Both the position numbers and the translations under genes were made by a program. Shown piece after piece: positions 32,995-42,708 of a stretch of DNA of 64,000 nt (position 1 is the stretch's first letter; the number at the start of each line of letters is the position of its first letter). The notes beneath the pieces were generated by a model. It ran no database searches and was not told the origin of the DNA. It saw only the letters and a program-made list of their open reading frames with translations. Origin of the DNA: Yersinia frederiksenii ATCC 33641 (GTDB lineage Bacteria; Pseudomonadota; Gammaproteobacteria; Enterobacterales; Enterobacteriaceae); assembly GCF_000754805.1 (NCBI RefSeq), contig NZ_KN150731.1, positions 1,010,492-1,074,491 on the forward strand, read 5' to 3'.

Positions 32995-34364
32995 GCTGTC
33001 ACTCCTTTTGCAGTTACATTCTCCAGCTTGAACTTAAAGGCAATCTCTGGCGTATATTCCATTAAGTGATAAATGGAAAATTCATAAACCAAACCGGCCC
33101 GAATATCTGATGGTGAGAATGGGAATGCTAAATTACCCGCAGTGGCAATTCGCCCGGTATAACCATAATGAAGTAAGGTCGAGCGCGCGAGCGAGCAAAT
33201 GCTGTCCGCCATGGCTTGAGAGGGGGCGACAACATCAAGCAAAATACCCAATTCATAAGATGTGGTATCTGGCTCTGGCTCCATTTTCCCCATGACACCA
33301 TTCTTGCCATACAAATGAAAATTGAGTTGCACTGCATCAGGCGTGATACTCAGATTTTTCTCTACACTTTTGCGAACTTCGAGCAAGATATTATCAATAT
33401 CCGCAATCATAATGGCGTCTCGGGTGCCAGCAATGCTCAGCGTGCGATAACCCACTGGACGAGCCCCTTCCAACTTCACCGCATAGGGGGTGTTTTCATG
33501 TACTGAGCCGCTGACACGAACCTGGCCATTACCCGCATCCTTAAACTGGCAAGCTGTCAGATTTAATACTCCACCGGGGCCGGGTAAGAAGTAAGGATCT
33601 GATTTTTCATATAATGTATGTGCTGCTGCCGAGGTTTCAGTAAATTGGCGCTTTTCGTTGAAGGTCTTCAAGGTAAAGCCAGTTTCATCCAGAATGCCCA
33701 TGGCACAGTCTGAACCTGACCCCGGTGTTGCGGCAATTGCGGCACACTCCAGAATCTTGCCACAATGCAGTGCCAAACCCTCATCGAATCCCTTCATAAT
33801 AGGTAATGCGGCAAAACAGGCAGGATCATAAGCTCGGCCGCCTAACACGACTTGCGCCCCGGCTTGCAATGCCTCCTGAAAAGGCTCGACCCCCATCTGT
33901 GCCACGATATAAGTGGTTGCATCAATAGCTTCATGGGTGAGTTCAGGCACAAAATCCAGTGACTGAATCTTGCCGGCATCAAGAGCAGCATGGACCACTT
34001 CTTTACTCACGTCGGCTGGGATAACCGCCAGGGTAAAGTCCAGTGATTCCTCTTGGGCAATTTCCAAAATGATCTGACGACACCATTCCAGATGTGGCGC
34101 AGCGCCTGAACCTCCTGCTGTGCCTATAACGACAGGGATACCTTGTTTTACACCTGCCGTTATCATGTAACGCAAATCCCGTTTTACCCCAGCCCGGTCA
34201 GTAAAAGGCTTACCGGAACCCAGATAGTGGGGGCCGGGGTCAGAAGAACCGGCATCAACAGCGATTAAATCGGGTGATTCTTCCATCGCTTTCATAAAGC
34301 TCTCTTCTGGAAACCCATACCCCAGAATGGCTGTCGGCGAGAGGATTTTAAAGGTTTTAGACAT
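32991..34364 (-). CDS. AtuA-family (DUF1446) protein of the methylaspartate operon
   Basis: 457 residues, cytoplasmic, no signal or membrane segment. Similar to PF07287, named after AtuA of acyclic terpene utilisation, whose biochemical role is unsettled. Features: an early AVDAGSSDPGPHYLGSG stretch (about 36-52), a glycine-rich GTAGGSGAAPHLEWC (about 80-95), AQVVLGGRAYDPACFAALP and FLPGPGGVLNLT. Start ATG 34364 overlaps the end of the methylaspartate ammonia-lyase gene region by a one-base gap. It is translationally coupled to DUF4387. Its presence in this operon points to a step after mesaconate, or to a salvage or repair role; this is inference. Confidence 0.75.
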   Translation of the reverse strand: MSKTFKILSPTAILGYGFPEESFMKAMEESPDLIAVDAGSSDPGPHYLGSGKPFTDRAGVKRDLRYMITAGVKQGIPVVIGTAGGSGAAPHLEWCRQIILEIAQEESLDFTLAVIPADVSKEVVHAALDAGKIQSLDFVPELTHEAIDATTYIVAQMGVEPFQEALQAGAQVVLGGRAYDPACFAALPIMKGFDEGLALHCGKILECAAIAATPGSGSDCAMGILDETGFTLKTFNEKRQFTETSAAAHTLYEKSDPYFLPGPGGVLNLTACQFKDAGNGQVRVSGSVHENTPYAVKLEGARPVGYRTLSIAGTRDAIMIADIDNILLEVRKSVEKNLSITPDAVQLNFHLYGKNGVMGKMEPEPDTTSYELGILLDVVAPSQAMADSICSLARSTLLHYGYTGRIATAGNLAFPFSPSDIRAGLVYEFSIYHLMEYTPEIAFKFKLENVTAKGVTA

Positions 34365-34365
34365 A

Positions 34366-35610
34366 TCAATTCGCCTTTGCTTTCAGTTGTGCGATGGTCC
34401 GAGTCATCTCATTAAACACAATGTTCATACCTTCATCGAAGCCCATACCCGGCTTGATGAGCATGCGCATTGGGCGCGAAGCAATAGCAACATGCACACA
34501 GGTGCGGGCGCTGATATCCGTTTCGTTACAGGTTCCGCCTTGATAGGCCTCCATACCTTTTTTATTGCAGTACAGCACAGCATCAACAATGTTGTGGATA
34601 CTGCCCAGATCCGGGGTTTTGATCTGCACCATGTGGCAACTGCGGGCATCAGTAAAATCGATGATATCTTGGTAGGTATTGCACCATTCATCGGCCACGA
34701 TTTTGACGGAGGAACCGAGTTTTTCCAGATTGCGGGTGATTTCGGTCAATAGGCGGATTTGGTCTGGTTTATTACCTGCATCCACCGGCCCTTCGATATA
34801 CAGATCAAGCTCTCCTGCCTGTTCTTGCAAGCTGGCGATATACTCGGCACACCGCATTGGATCCATATCGAAAATCAAACCAATGGTGCCGTAAACATCG
34901 ATATGTAAGTTAGGTTTGTAGTTGGGATCAACCCGCAAATCAGTCACACGTTTAGCCAACCAGCTCACGTAATCACGCAGTTTTTCCCCATTACGCCCCA
35001 GTTTTTCATCAACATTATTGATAAGGCCATGTGGCAGTACGTCGACACCTTTGAGGATCATTTTATCGACCGCGATGTAGCGATCGTCGCCACTTTGTCC
35101 GAACAGTGGGATAGGCTGGGTTACCAGCGGCAGATGCCACTCATCACATACGACTTCCGCCTTTAAGCGGCCAGTGGCTAATGCGCTGGCGTCCAGCAAG
35201 GCTTGGGACAGGCCGTAACGAATGGCGGTGTGCAGCGGTTTGCCATTAATCGTGACTTCATCAAAGAAACGCGCATTTTGACGAAACTCACTAATATCGC
35301 GCCCTTCGAGCAGTGGTTTGATATGTTTTTCCAGGAAAGGAACAAAGTTGGCGGCAATAAACAGAGGGTCACGGCCACCTGCTCCTGAATATTGTACTGC
35401 TGCACAGTCGCCAACGGCGACGGCACCATTTTCTAAAATTAATTGGATATTTACACATTCACCGGCCTGACGAATTGAGGTGAAGCCCTCAGTTACAGGC
35501 TGGCCCTGATAGATAAAACCATCCAATTTAGCGCCGTTTTTTATTGCCTGCTGGTCATCGAAGTAGAAAGATGAATTACCGGCTGTGAACAGGGCTTGTT
35601 TGATTTTCAT
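34366..35610 (-). CDS. mal: Methylaspartate ammonia-lyase
   Basis: 414 residues (family about 413). Enolase-superfamily enzyme that eliminates ammonia from (2S,3S)-3-methylaspartate to give mesaconate; needs Mg2+ and K+. The capping domain is N-terminal (about 1-160), the barrel follows with metal-ligand carboxylates (HIDVYGTIGLIFDMD, DLYIEGPVDAG, VADEWCNT), and the catalytic Lys lies in VQIKTPDLGSIH. The C-terminal GGTCNETDISAR loop is also conserved. Start ATG 35610 shares one base with the mutase E stop and has AGGAAG upstream. Confidence 0.95.
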   Translation of the reverse strand: MKIKQALFTAGNSSFYFDDQQAIKNGAKLDGFIYQGQPVTEGFTSIRQAGECVNIQLILENGAVAVGDCAAVQYSGAGGRDPLFIAANFVPFLEKHIKPLLEGRDISEFRQNARFFDEVTINGKPLHTAIRYGLSQALLDASALATGRLKAEVVCDEWHLPLVTQPIPLFGQSGDDRYIAVDKMILKGVDVLPHGLINNVDEKLGRNGEKLRDYVSWLAKRVTDLRVDPNYKPNLHIDVYGTIGLIFDMDPMRCAEYIASLQEQAGELDLYIEGPVDAGNKPDQIRLLTEITRNLEKLGSSVKIVADEWCNTYQDIIDFTDARSCHMVQIKTPDLGSIHNIVDAVLYCNKKGMEAYQGGTCNETDISARTCVHVAIASRPMRMLIKPGMGFDEGMNIVFNEMTRTIAQLKAKAN

Positions 35611-37055
35611 TATGGTCTTCCTATTAATTTGCTGTGGGATACGGCGTTGATATCGTCAATAATCATTTGGAATGACGGGGTACGGCCTTCTTCTTTGGCT
35701 CGCTCAGCAACAAAATCATGGTGGAGCGCCAAAACATCTTTAGGCAGTGGCACGGAACCGGGATCAAACACGCGGATAGCACCGTGGTTATCACGGATTG
35801 GCATCATCTTGCCGGAGTTGCAGGTTGCGGGTGCAAAAGGCACGTCAAGAACACCGGCTTCAAAGGCTCGAACAGTGCCGATGGCAATATCACCTTGGCC
35901 CAACTCCAGTACTTTGTTCATAACGGCGCGGACTTCACGTTTAATCAGCTCAATTTCGCGGTCAACTTCAACACAAGGCGGGAATTTTTGGTCACGCACC
36001 ATGTTCAGCATTTGGTTTGATGCCCTCAAACCTTGACCATTGGCCTCGGCTGTTGGGATGCCATAGGCTTCATGTGGGCTCTTGGTGATAACTTTGGTTG
36101 CACCGGCCATCCCCGCGACAGCAGCTCCCCAAGAGATAACTGCAAATGCACGAGATTCATCCTCTGGGAAGCCCCCCATCCACTGGTGGAATACGGTACT
36201 AAGTTCATAGTTTTCATAGCCATTGGCATGGAAATATTCATCAGCCAGCTCGCGCAGAGAGCGGATAGCCGCAATATCTTGCACCACATTACCCACCTGG
36301 CCGTAGCCGACGGTGATGGATTTCACGCCCTGTTCCAAAGCCAATAATCCCTCAATAATGGCGACAGCATGGGAAACAAAAGGCGGGATCAACGTGCCGG
36401 TGAGTGGGCCAAATGGTTCGCGATTGATACGAATCCCGTGCTCTTCATATACGCCAATCAAGCGGTCGCAGTATTGCCAATCGCGAATGGATTTCTCTAG
36501 CGTCACACGTTTTGCATAGGGGATGTTGTAAGAAATACCGCCACCTTCATAGCTGGTAAATCCACTGGCCATAGCGATTTCAGCTAATAGGCGGGCATCG
36601 GGTGTGCCGTGACGAATTTGCAGCGGTTTAGATAAAGTTTCGGTAATGCGACGGCAGGCTTTGACGCCATGATTCACTACCGGCAACCCATTGAGTTTTG
36701 ATGTACCTGCTTCGATGGATTTTTGGATGCCAACCGCCGCTTCTTCATAACGATTGAGGCGGGTATAAGCATCGATAGTGGTCGGCAACAGATCGCAATC
36801 TTTTTGGAGTGTTTTTAATAGCTCGATATGTTCTTCAATTAATGCCACTCCCGCACGAGGCTGGCTCAGCGTGATCCCTTGGCGGTCGGCTTCAAACAGG
36901 GCTCGGGCAAAGTTTTTCACCTCAGGAATGGTTTGCTGGTATTTAACACCATCCTCAAAATTCTCAACATCCTTGCCGGTGTGCCAAGTTTTTAACACTT
37001 GAAAGCGCTCGGACATAAAGTCGTCTAAAGATATTTTTTTGTTTCGAAGTTCCAT
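35610..37055 (-). CDS. glmE: Glutamate mutase epsilon subunit (methylaspartate mutase E)
   Basis: 481 residues from ATG 37055 (MELRNKKISLDDF), which aligns with the clostridial GlmE start and has GGAG five bases before it. A GTG at 37073 overlapping the reactivase stop is the alternative. It is the TIM-barrel catalytic subunit that isomerises L-glutamate to (2S,3S)-3-methylaspartate by a radical mechanism with adenosylcobalamin and GlmS. Family blocks are SQPRAGVALIEEHIELL, RHGTPDARLLAEI, EGGGISYNIPYAK, NREPFGPLTGTL and VFHQWMGGFP. Third gene of the coupled operon. Confidence 0.95.
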   Translation of the reverse strand: MELRNKKISLDDFMSERFQVLKTWHTGKDVENFEDGVKYQQTIPEVKNFARALFEADRQGITLSQPRAGVALIEEHIELLKTLQKDCDLLPTTIDAYTRLNRYEEAAVGIQKSIEAGTSKLNGLPVVNHGVKACRRITETLSKPLQIRHGTPDARLLAEIAMASGFTSYEGGGISYNIPYAKRVTLEKSIRDWQYCDRLIGVYEEHGIRINREPFGPLTGTLIPPFVSHAVAIIEGLLALEQGVKSITVGYGQVGNVVQDIAAIRSLRELADEYFHANGYENYELSTVFHQWMGGFPEDESRAFAVISWGAAVAGMAGATKVITKSPHEAYGIPTAEANGQGLRASNQMLNMVRDQKFPPCVEVDREIELIKREVRAVMNKVLELGQGDIAIGTVRAFEAGVLDVPFAPATCNSGKMMPIRDNHGAIRVFDPGSVPLPKDVLALHHDFVAERAKEEGRTPSFQMIIDDINAVSHSKLIGRP

Positions 37056-37069
37056 CATGACTCCAATTT

Positions 37070-38461
37070 TCACTTGTTCAAAATTCGAACGCCAGTCTGG
37101 GCGGCAGCTTTAGGAAAGCGACGAGCGACATTAGCGAGCAGGGGAAGTAAACCTTGTGTATCTTTGTAATACTCAAACTGATTGGGGAGCAGCACTTGCT
37201 TGCCTTTATCATCAAAATCACGATATTTCAGCCAGTTATGGATATCGAATGAATCTGCTCTGGAGAGCCATCCTCCGGTACCAATGACTTTCTTCACCAG
37301 ACTTAAATCACGGCCAAGTTGCAGGTCAACATTGCCAGTACAGGTACAAACTTGTGTTTTGGTACCCGCATGGCGTTCAGAGGCATACCCGACACAAATC
37401 CCCGCCAGCAATTGGTCAAACACGCACTCTTCATCGGTGCGAGGCAAATAGCCTGGATGTGCGGTGATATGTTTTAAATAGGCATGAAAAGCCTCAATTT
37501 TTCCCTGCTGATGGGCGAAATAGTGCTCAATCATTGGCCTACCCGTTTCGCCCGCACTAAGGGCTGAAACGCGCATCCCCAAGTCACCCTCTACGGTGCG
37601 TTTAATCAGTGGTTCAGGGATCCCATGCATGATGGTGTCAGGCATTAAATGATTGTTATAGGAGGAATAAATATCGGTAGTCGCCCCTCCCATATCGATC
37701 AGCATGAATGTTTCCCATTCAGGGACGTGCAGGCGAATTTGCTGGACTAATTCAAAGACCGAATAAGGGGTTGGTAAGGGTTCTTCGCCGGTCTGATTGA
37801 CGATGACGTCTAAACCTTTCCCTTTCACAATTTTGTGCAGGAAAATGTCACAAATAGCTTTACGTGCGCCATAAGGATTAGGGCTGTCGAGGTTTGGCAG
37901 AACATTATCGACGATAGTTAACTCTTTATTACCGAGGATCTCCTGTACATCATCATCCAGGTCACGATTTCCGGCATAAATAATGGCGCATTCAAGGTTC
38001 GATTGAGCCAATAGTTTGGCGTTCAATAAGCCGTGATTGCAGTCGCCGCCATCAGTACCGCCAGTAAAGAGCAGGATATCAGGCGGTGATGCTTCCAAAG
38101 CCCGGACATCAGACTTATTCAAGTTATAAGAGAAATGCTGTGACACTTTGGCCCCGGCAGAGTGCGCGGCAACTTTGGCAGACTCTAGAGTAATATTGGG
38201 CACTAACCCAATGGCTGCAACGGAAAGCCCCCCTTTAGCCGAAGAGGAGTAATCAATCTTGACCTTCCCAGAGGCCAATAATGGTCGTGCATCACTCACA
38301 TTCAGGATCTTATTCAAGACTGAAAAGAATCCATCGGCTAAATGTTGTGGTGTCGTGGGGGATAATGCATAGTTTTTCACTTCAATATGGTCATTATCCC
38401 CGACCTCGAACACTGCTCCTTTGGTCCAGGTGGAGCCAATATCGATAGAAACGCTGATCAT
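37070..38461 (-). CDS. glmL: Glutamate mutase reactivating protein GlmL/MutL
   Basis: 463 residues. Actin-like (ASKHA) ATPase fold with phosphate-1 motif [15 protein letters not shown] at the N-terminus and a phosphate-2 motif [15 protein letters not shown] (about 235-250). A further GTGGWLSR is near the C-terminus. The family is always linked to glutamate mutase and is thought to exchange damaged cobalamin on GlmES. It should not be confused with the mismatch-repair MutL. Overlaps glmS by ATGA and the glmE region by a few bases. Confidence 0.92.
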   Translation of the reverse strand: MISVSIDIGSTWTKGAVFEVGDNDHIEVKNYALSPTTPQHLADGFFSVLNKILNVSDARPLLASGKVKIDYSSSAKGGLSVAAIGLVPNITLESAKVAAHSAGAKVSQHFSYNLNKSDVRALEASPPDILLFTGGTDGGDCNHGLLNAKLLAQSNLECAIIYAGNRDLDDDVQEILGNKELTIVDNVLPNLDSPNPYGARKAICDIFLHKIVKGKGLDVIVNQTGEEPLPTPYSVFELVQQIRLHVPEWETFMLIDMGGATTDIYSSYNNHLMPDTIMHGIPEPLIKRTVEGDLGMRVSALSAGETGRPMIEHYFAHQQGKIEAFHAYLKHITAHPGYLPRTDEECVFDQLLAGICVGYASERHAGTKTQVCTCTGNVDLQLGRDLSLVKKVIGTGGWLSRADSFDIHNWLKYRDFDDKGKQVLLPNQFEYYKDTQGLLPLLANVARRFPKAAAQTGVRILNK

Positions 38462-38904
38462 TGCATACCCTCAGCTGTTTCCTCTTTTTGTATGACATGG
38501 TCAATATCGCGTTTCATGAGGGAACAAACTAATTCCAGGTCGGTGTCGGGTGCGAAGACACGGTTGAAACCCATCGCTTTAAATTTAGTTTCAATCTCTG
38601 AAAAATCATGTTTACCAATAACCAGATTTCCGCCGACATAGAGCAATATTTCACCAATGCCGCGTTCAATACAGTGTTCGCGCATGCCGATACAGTCGAC
38701 CTCGCCATGTCCATAAATAGAGGAAATGACAATGACTTGAGCACCCGTTTCAATGGCGGCATCAATATATTCATCTTGACTCACCATCACGCCGAGATTA
38801 ATTACGTTAAAATTGTGCATGGTAAAAATTCGGTCTAGCACTTTATTACCAACAGCATGGCAATCAGCACCAATGACGCCAATAACAATTGTTGGGTTTT
38901 GCAT
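38458..38904 (-). CDS. glmS: Glutamate mutase sigma subunit (B12-binding)
   Basis: 148 residues from ATG 38904 ([14 protein letters not shown]), with GAGGG upstream; ten further upstream codons are open but not conserved. Rossmann-like cobalamin-binding domain with the DxHxxG motif at Asp14-Cys-His16-Ala-Val-Gly19. His16 is the lower axial ligand to cobalt. SSIYGHGE and [11 protein letters not shown] complete the corrin site. First gene of glmS-glmL-glmE-mal-AtuA-DUF4387; all junctions overlap or nearly touch. Confidence 0.95.
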   Translation of the reverse strand: MQNPTIVIGVIGADCHAVGNKVLDRIFTMHNFNVINLGVMVSQDEYIDAAIETGAQVIVISSIYGHGEVDCIGMREHCIERGIGEILLYVGGNLVIGKHDFSEIETKFKAMGFNRVFAPDTDLELVCSLMKRDIDHVIQKEETAEGMQ

Positions 38905-39438
38905 GTTAAGCCCTCTATGTAGATTACGTTCCATATATTTTGTTTGGTGGGTGGGTAGTCAAATAAAAAATTTAACTTCCTACGCGAAACTATTTTATTT
39001 CTTAGTGATTTTTATTTTTTAATAACGAGATTTATTCCATCTGGTCAAAAAAATTATAATTTTCTGTTAGGGTTTTCATTGCTGGTTAATGTGCTTCTCC
39101 GATAGGTAAAGTACAATTGATTTATTATCAGGAGGTCTTGATAAAAACTAAAAAGTAAGTTTTTTTAATTCAACCCTTCACTTTATGGTTTTTTTATTCA
39201 ATGAAATCAATCTAATAAAATAAATAATCTCATTTTGTTAAAAAAGTTATATAAATGTTATTTTGGAGTTTAATGATATTTATAGAGAAAGTGTGATCGG
39301 TGTTTGATTATTATTTTATTTCCATATTGTGATGAGATTCATATTTTAATATTGTTACGTGAAATATTAAATCGCCTTTATTCAATCCCAGAGCTACATT
39401 AACCCCTAGAAGGTATAGCGACTCTTTTCTTACTTTGA
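38905..39438. promoter_or_regulatory. AT-rich regulatory gap before glmS, with a CRP-like site
   Basis: 534 bp without a gene. Very AT-rich, which suggests H-NS binding. A CRP-like site TGTGA-N6-TCATA lies at 39328-39343 (nine of ten core bases). An isolated perfect Shine-Dalgarno AGGAGGTC at 39130-39137 on the plus strand precedes only a six-codon frame. No cobalamin riboswitch signature was recognised. The glm operon promoter must lie here, since glmS reads leftward from 38904. Confidence 0.4.
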
Positions 39439-40299
39439 CTAACGTACTCCTCCAGCCACCATCTTGACTAAATGTGTCTGTGGATAATATTTAATGAGCT
39501 GTTTTTGCTGTAGCGTACTGAGAAGGTGCTCAATATCATGTTGTCGATGGTTAAAGAGCAGCCCAATAACGCTGCCGCTATGCGCAACATTCAAGCCATA
39601 TATACCACTGTGTTCGACAAGATCTAATAATTGACGAAACTTAGGCTTCGGTAGCACCGATTCGCTGGCAATAGCACTGAGTGTGGTTGCTTCACCAAGC
39701 CGATGACAACACTGTTTTTCATGCGCTAACTGGAACTGTTGCAGCGCTCTGGCCAAATTGGGCGCTTGTTTCAGCAGTAATGAGTGGCGATTTCGCAAAT
39801 GGAATTCTTCTGTTAACAGTGTCTGTGGGCTCTCCAAGAGTACAATGTCGATATCAGGTAGCCAGGGAAATGAGCGCCGAGTTTGTGCCGTCTGGTGATC
39901 AAAAAGGGTGAGATCTTTAAATATGGTGCTATCTGTGGGTTCAATTGACACACAGAGTTTAGCCAGTGACTCGTCACTCAGTGATTGTCCCAGTAACCGG
40001 GTGGTGGCAATAGCGGCGGCGGCAATATCTGCGGTACTACTGGCCAAGCCTTTTGCCACCGGGATTGTCGATTCAAATTCGATGCAGATATTATTGGCAA
40101 ACAGCGGTGATTGACCAAAATGTATTAAGACTTTTTTAACCATTTGGCGCATTCGTGGTCGCTCATATCGGCCGGGTTTTCCCTGGGTAACCGATACTGT
40201 GCTATACCAACTTATTGGGCAGGAGATAAGCTTTTCCCCGCCCTGGATCCACCCTTGGAGCAATTCACCGCAAGAGGCAGGGCAGTAGGCTTCAGCCAT
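39439..40299 (-). CDS. pduX: L-threonine kinase PduX (GHMP family)
   Basis: 286 residues (Salmonella PduX about 300, with a longer N-terminus). Makes L-threonine-O-3-phosphate, precursor of the aminopropanol linker of cobalamin. The N-terminal CPASCGELLQGW block and the GHMP ATP loop PVAKGLASSTADIAA (about 84-98) match PduX. SIEPTDST and YGLNVAHSGSVIGL near the C-terminus are also shared. In Salmonella it ends the pdu operon; here it follows a uroporphyrinogen methyltransferase by 42 bp and neighbours glutamate mutase. Probably cotranscribed with the methyltransferase. Confidence 0.92.
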   Translation of the reverse strand: MAEAYCPASCGELLQGWIQGGEKLISCPISWYSTVSVTQGKPGRYERPRMRQMVKKVLIHFGQSPLFANNICIEFESTIPVAKGLASSTADIAAAAIATTRLLGQSLSDESLAKLCVSIEPTDSTIFKDLTLFDHQTAQTRRSFPWLPDIDIVLLESPQTLLTEEFHLRNRHSLLLKQAPNLARALQQFQLAHEKQCCHRLGEATTLSAIASESVLPKPKFRQLLDLVEHSGIYGLNVAHSGSVIGLLFNHRQHDIEHLLSTLQQKQLIKYYPQTHLVKMVAGGVR

Positions 40300-40341
40300 T
40301 AGAAGAGTCCTTACAACAAAATTCTTTTTGCTGACAGCACA

Positions 40342-41124
40342 TTATATTGCCTGCAACAGTGGCTCATGATTGATATCGATTGGACGAGGGGTAAAAGCCA
40401 GAGCATCACTAAGATTGACCACGTCTCCAATGACCAGCAGCGCCGGGGCGTGGATATTTTTACGTGCAATTTCATCTTTTAGCGTGCTAAGCGTTCCTTT
40501 GGCCATTTCTTGTTGCTGCTGACTGGCATACATCACTGCAGCGGCAGGTGTATTGGGTGACTTTCCCCCCTTGATTAATCGCTGGCAGATCTCTTCTTGC
40601 CGGCTCATTCCCATTAGCACGATCAGCGTGCCATCTAACTGCGCCAGTGCATTCCAATTCTGCGGTTCATTTCCCTGATACATATGCCCGGTGACGACAT
40701 GAAAACTGGAAGCAAAATGACGGTGTGTGACGGGGATACCCGCGTAGGCAAGCCCACCGATAGAGGAGCTAATACCAGGTACGATTTCAAACAGGATATT
40801 ATGCTGTGAAAGGCATTCAGCTTCTTCTCCTCCACGGCCAAATACATAGGGGTCACCCCCTTTAAGGCGTACGACATTTTTACCGGCTAAAGCGTGATCG
40901 ACTAGAATTTGATTGATATGTTCCTGCGGGACTGGATGATGATTTGAGGTTTTTCCGACATTAATAATTTGGCAATTTGGTGGTGCTTGAGAAATGAGTT
41001 CAAGATTAACTAAACGGTCATGAACGATAACCTGAGCTTCACGGATAGCAAGTAACCCTTTTACGGTGATTAATGATGCATCCCCTGGACCCGCTCCTAC
41101 TAATAACACTTTTCCTATACTCAT
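40342..41124 (-). CDS. cobA: Uroporphyrinogen-III C-methyltransferase
   Basis: 260 residues, stand-alone SUMT without the CysG siroheme domains. Transfers two methyl groups from SAM to uroporphyrinogen III to give precorrin-2, entry to cobalamin and siroheme. Motifs: VGAGPGDASLITVKGL (about 9-24), GDPYVFGRGGEEAE (about 90-103) and VPGISSSIGG. As enterics already have CysG, a separate copy beside pduX and glutamate mutase points to a B12-dedicated supply. Note that cobA is also used for the adenosyltransferase (btuR, here at 44376). First gene of the cobA-pduX pair. Confidence 0.9.
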   Translation of the reverse strand: MSIGKVLLVGAGPGDASLITVKGLLAIREAQVIVHDRLVNLELISQAPPNCQIINVGKTSNHHPVPQEHINQILVDHALAGKNVVRLKGGDPYVFGRGGEEAECLSQHNILFEIVPGISSSIGGLAYAGIPVTHRHFASSFHVVTGHMYQGNEPQNWNALAQLDGTLIVLMGMSRQEEICQRLIKGGKSPNTPAAAVMYASQQQQEMAKGTLSTLKDEIARKNIHAPALLVIGDVVNLSDALAFTPRPIDINHEPLLQAI

Positions 41125-41573
41125 TAGAACAACCTTTATAGCAGAGAAGGCATAATATTTTTAAGGTTAATCATCAAAAACATTATATAAAAATTAAATG
41201 TAATTTTAATGCGGAATCATTATCTATGAATAAGAAAATGAGTTACTTGACCATGCTCTCATTATTTAATCATTTTTCGGAATGAACTCTTCAGAATATA
41301 TGATATTTAATTTTTATTTGAAATTTGTTATTTATTTTTTTTGCATTGTTATTAATTATGTTTTTATTAATTACTTTGTTTTTTAACTTCAATATTACAT
41401 TTGTCATTGATAATTATGAAGGCTATCACAAAAATGGCTGAGGGCTATGTCTATATAAATAAATTTGTGTATGTTAAAAAACAAATAAAATATAGCATTC
41501 ACTTTATAATCTAAATATCCCGGCATAGCAGGCTATCTAATCAATGATTTTATGAAATAATGGGTGAGTTACA
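41125..41573. promoter_or_regulatory. Divergent AT-rich regulatory gap, cobA and LysR genes
   Basis: 449 bp, very AT-rich, no credible gene. TTGAT-N4-ATGAA at 41407-41420 matches the FNR consensus TTGAT-N4-ATCAA at nine of ten bases, which would fit anaerobic glutamate fermentation. In DNA this AT-rich such a match can be chance. LysR-type self-regulation is also expected here. Confidence 0.35.
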
Positions 41574-42494
41574 ATGCGGTGCAAAATTCCTAAAACAGAC
41601 TTATTAGTTACATTTGAAGCAGTTGCTCAATATGAAAGCTATACACGAGCCGCAGAGAAGCTGGCATTAACGCAAAGTGCTGTTTTCCGCCAGATCACGG
41701 CATTGGAAGAGTTACTTAATGTTTCATTGTTCCATCATGTGCGTAAGCGGATTTTTCTTAATGATGCTGGGCGCTATTATCTTGGTCTAGTGAGAGATAC
41801 ATTGGAGCAATTGGAGAGAGATACGCAGAGTATTATGTCTTATCAGTCGACTCAGCAAGTATTGGAGTTGGCAGTAACACCGACGTTTAGTACACATTGG
41901 CTTATTCCAAATCTTAGTGACTTTCATGAGAATCATCCCGAGATTGTCCTTAATTTAATTGCGCTTACTACACCGACTGATTTCCTGAATCTGAAATATG
42001 ATGCGGCGATTATGCGTGAAGATTTCAGTAGTCCTTGGGCTGAAAATGAGCATCTATTTGAAGAAGAACTGGTACCTGTATGTAGCCGTATGTTGTGGCG
42101 CGATGACAAAAAGGTAATGCGTGCGGAGCAATTAATGGATGAATTTACACTGCTACATCAAACGACTCGTTTAGACTCTTGGTATGATTGGTTTGCACTC
42201 TCGGGAGTGAATAACCCAAAAGTGCGGATGGGGCCACGTTTTGATCTTTTATCAATGTTGATTTCTGCTGTGCGCTCTAATCTTGGGGTCGCATTATTAC
42301 CGCGTTTTGCCATTCATAAAGATTTAGAAAATGGCGATATGGTTATTCCTTGTGATCTTCCGATGAGTACCGGCAACCATTTTGTTCTGACTTACAAAGA
42401 CGGTAAAAGAGGACTGAGGAGCTTGCAAAAATTCAGCCGCTGGGTTCATGGGAAGTCAAAAGAAGAAGAACTGAAAAGGACATGGGTTAACTGA
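41574..42494 (+). CDS. LysR-family regulator of the glutamate-fermentation block
   Basis: 306 residues. N-terminal winged HTH (about 6-65; YTRAAEKLALTQSAVFRQITALEEL) and a C-terminal substrate-binding domain (about 90-295). It belongs to the GcvA-like branch by appearance (RFDLLSMLISAVRSNLGVALLPRFA). The gene sits between the cobA-pduX unit, which it faces away from, and fumarase/btuR. It is the only regulator in the block and so the best candidate to control it. Inducer unknown; glutamate or methylaspartate are guesses. Confidence 0.85.
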   Translation: MRCKIPKTDLLVTFEAVAQYESYTRAAEKLALTQSAVFRQITALEELLNVSLFHHVRKRIFLNDAGRYYLGLVRDTLEQLERDTQSIMSYQSTQQVLELAVTPTFSTHWLIPNLSDFHENHPEIVLNLIALTTPTDFLNLKYDAAIMREDFSSPWAENEHLFEEELVPVCSRMLWRDDKKVMRAEQLMDEFTLLHQTTRLDSWYDWFALSGVNNPKVRMGPRFDLLSMLISAVRSNLGVALLPRFAIHKDLENGDMVIPCDLPMSTGNHFVLTYKDGKRGLRSLQKFSRWVHGKSKEEELKRTWVN

Positions 42495-42708
42495 TTTTCT
42501 AAAATATATATTTTGTGCTTTTATAGAGACTTATTCACCATTAAGCACCATGTGTTGCAGAGAGAACAATTGATTTTTATTTTATCCCATCAATAATGGG
42601 AGCGTAATGCATATGGCATGCAGAAATATAATCCCTTAAACCATTTTAAATATAAATGTTCAGTGAATTCTGCCTGCTATTTACCTTTTGGCTAATAGAG
42701 TGGAAATA

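Noticed and set aside
36778-38461. DNA mismatch repair mutL/mutS
   Set aside because: The mutase genes share the names MutL and MutS, but the B12 DxHxxG motif and ASKHA ATPase motifs show glutamate mutase parts.
39130-39159. Leader peptide on the plus strand after AGGAGGTC
   Set aside because: A TTG start only two bases after the Shine-Dalgarno and six codons with no gene downstream on that strand; probably chance.
38905-41573. Cobalamin riboswitch before glmS or cobA
   Set aside because: No B12-box-like conserved core or the expected paired elements were recognised in these AT-rich leaders. A covariance-model scan would settle it.
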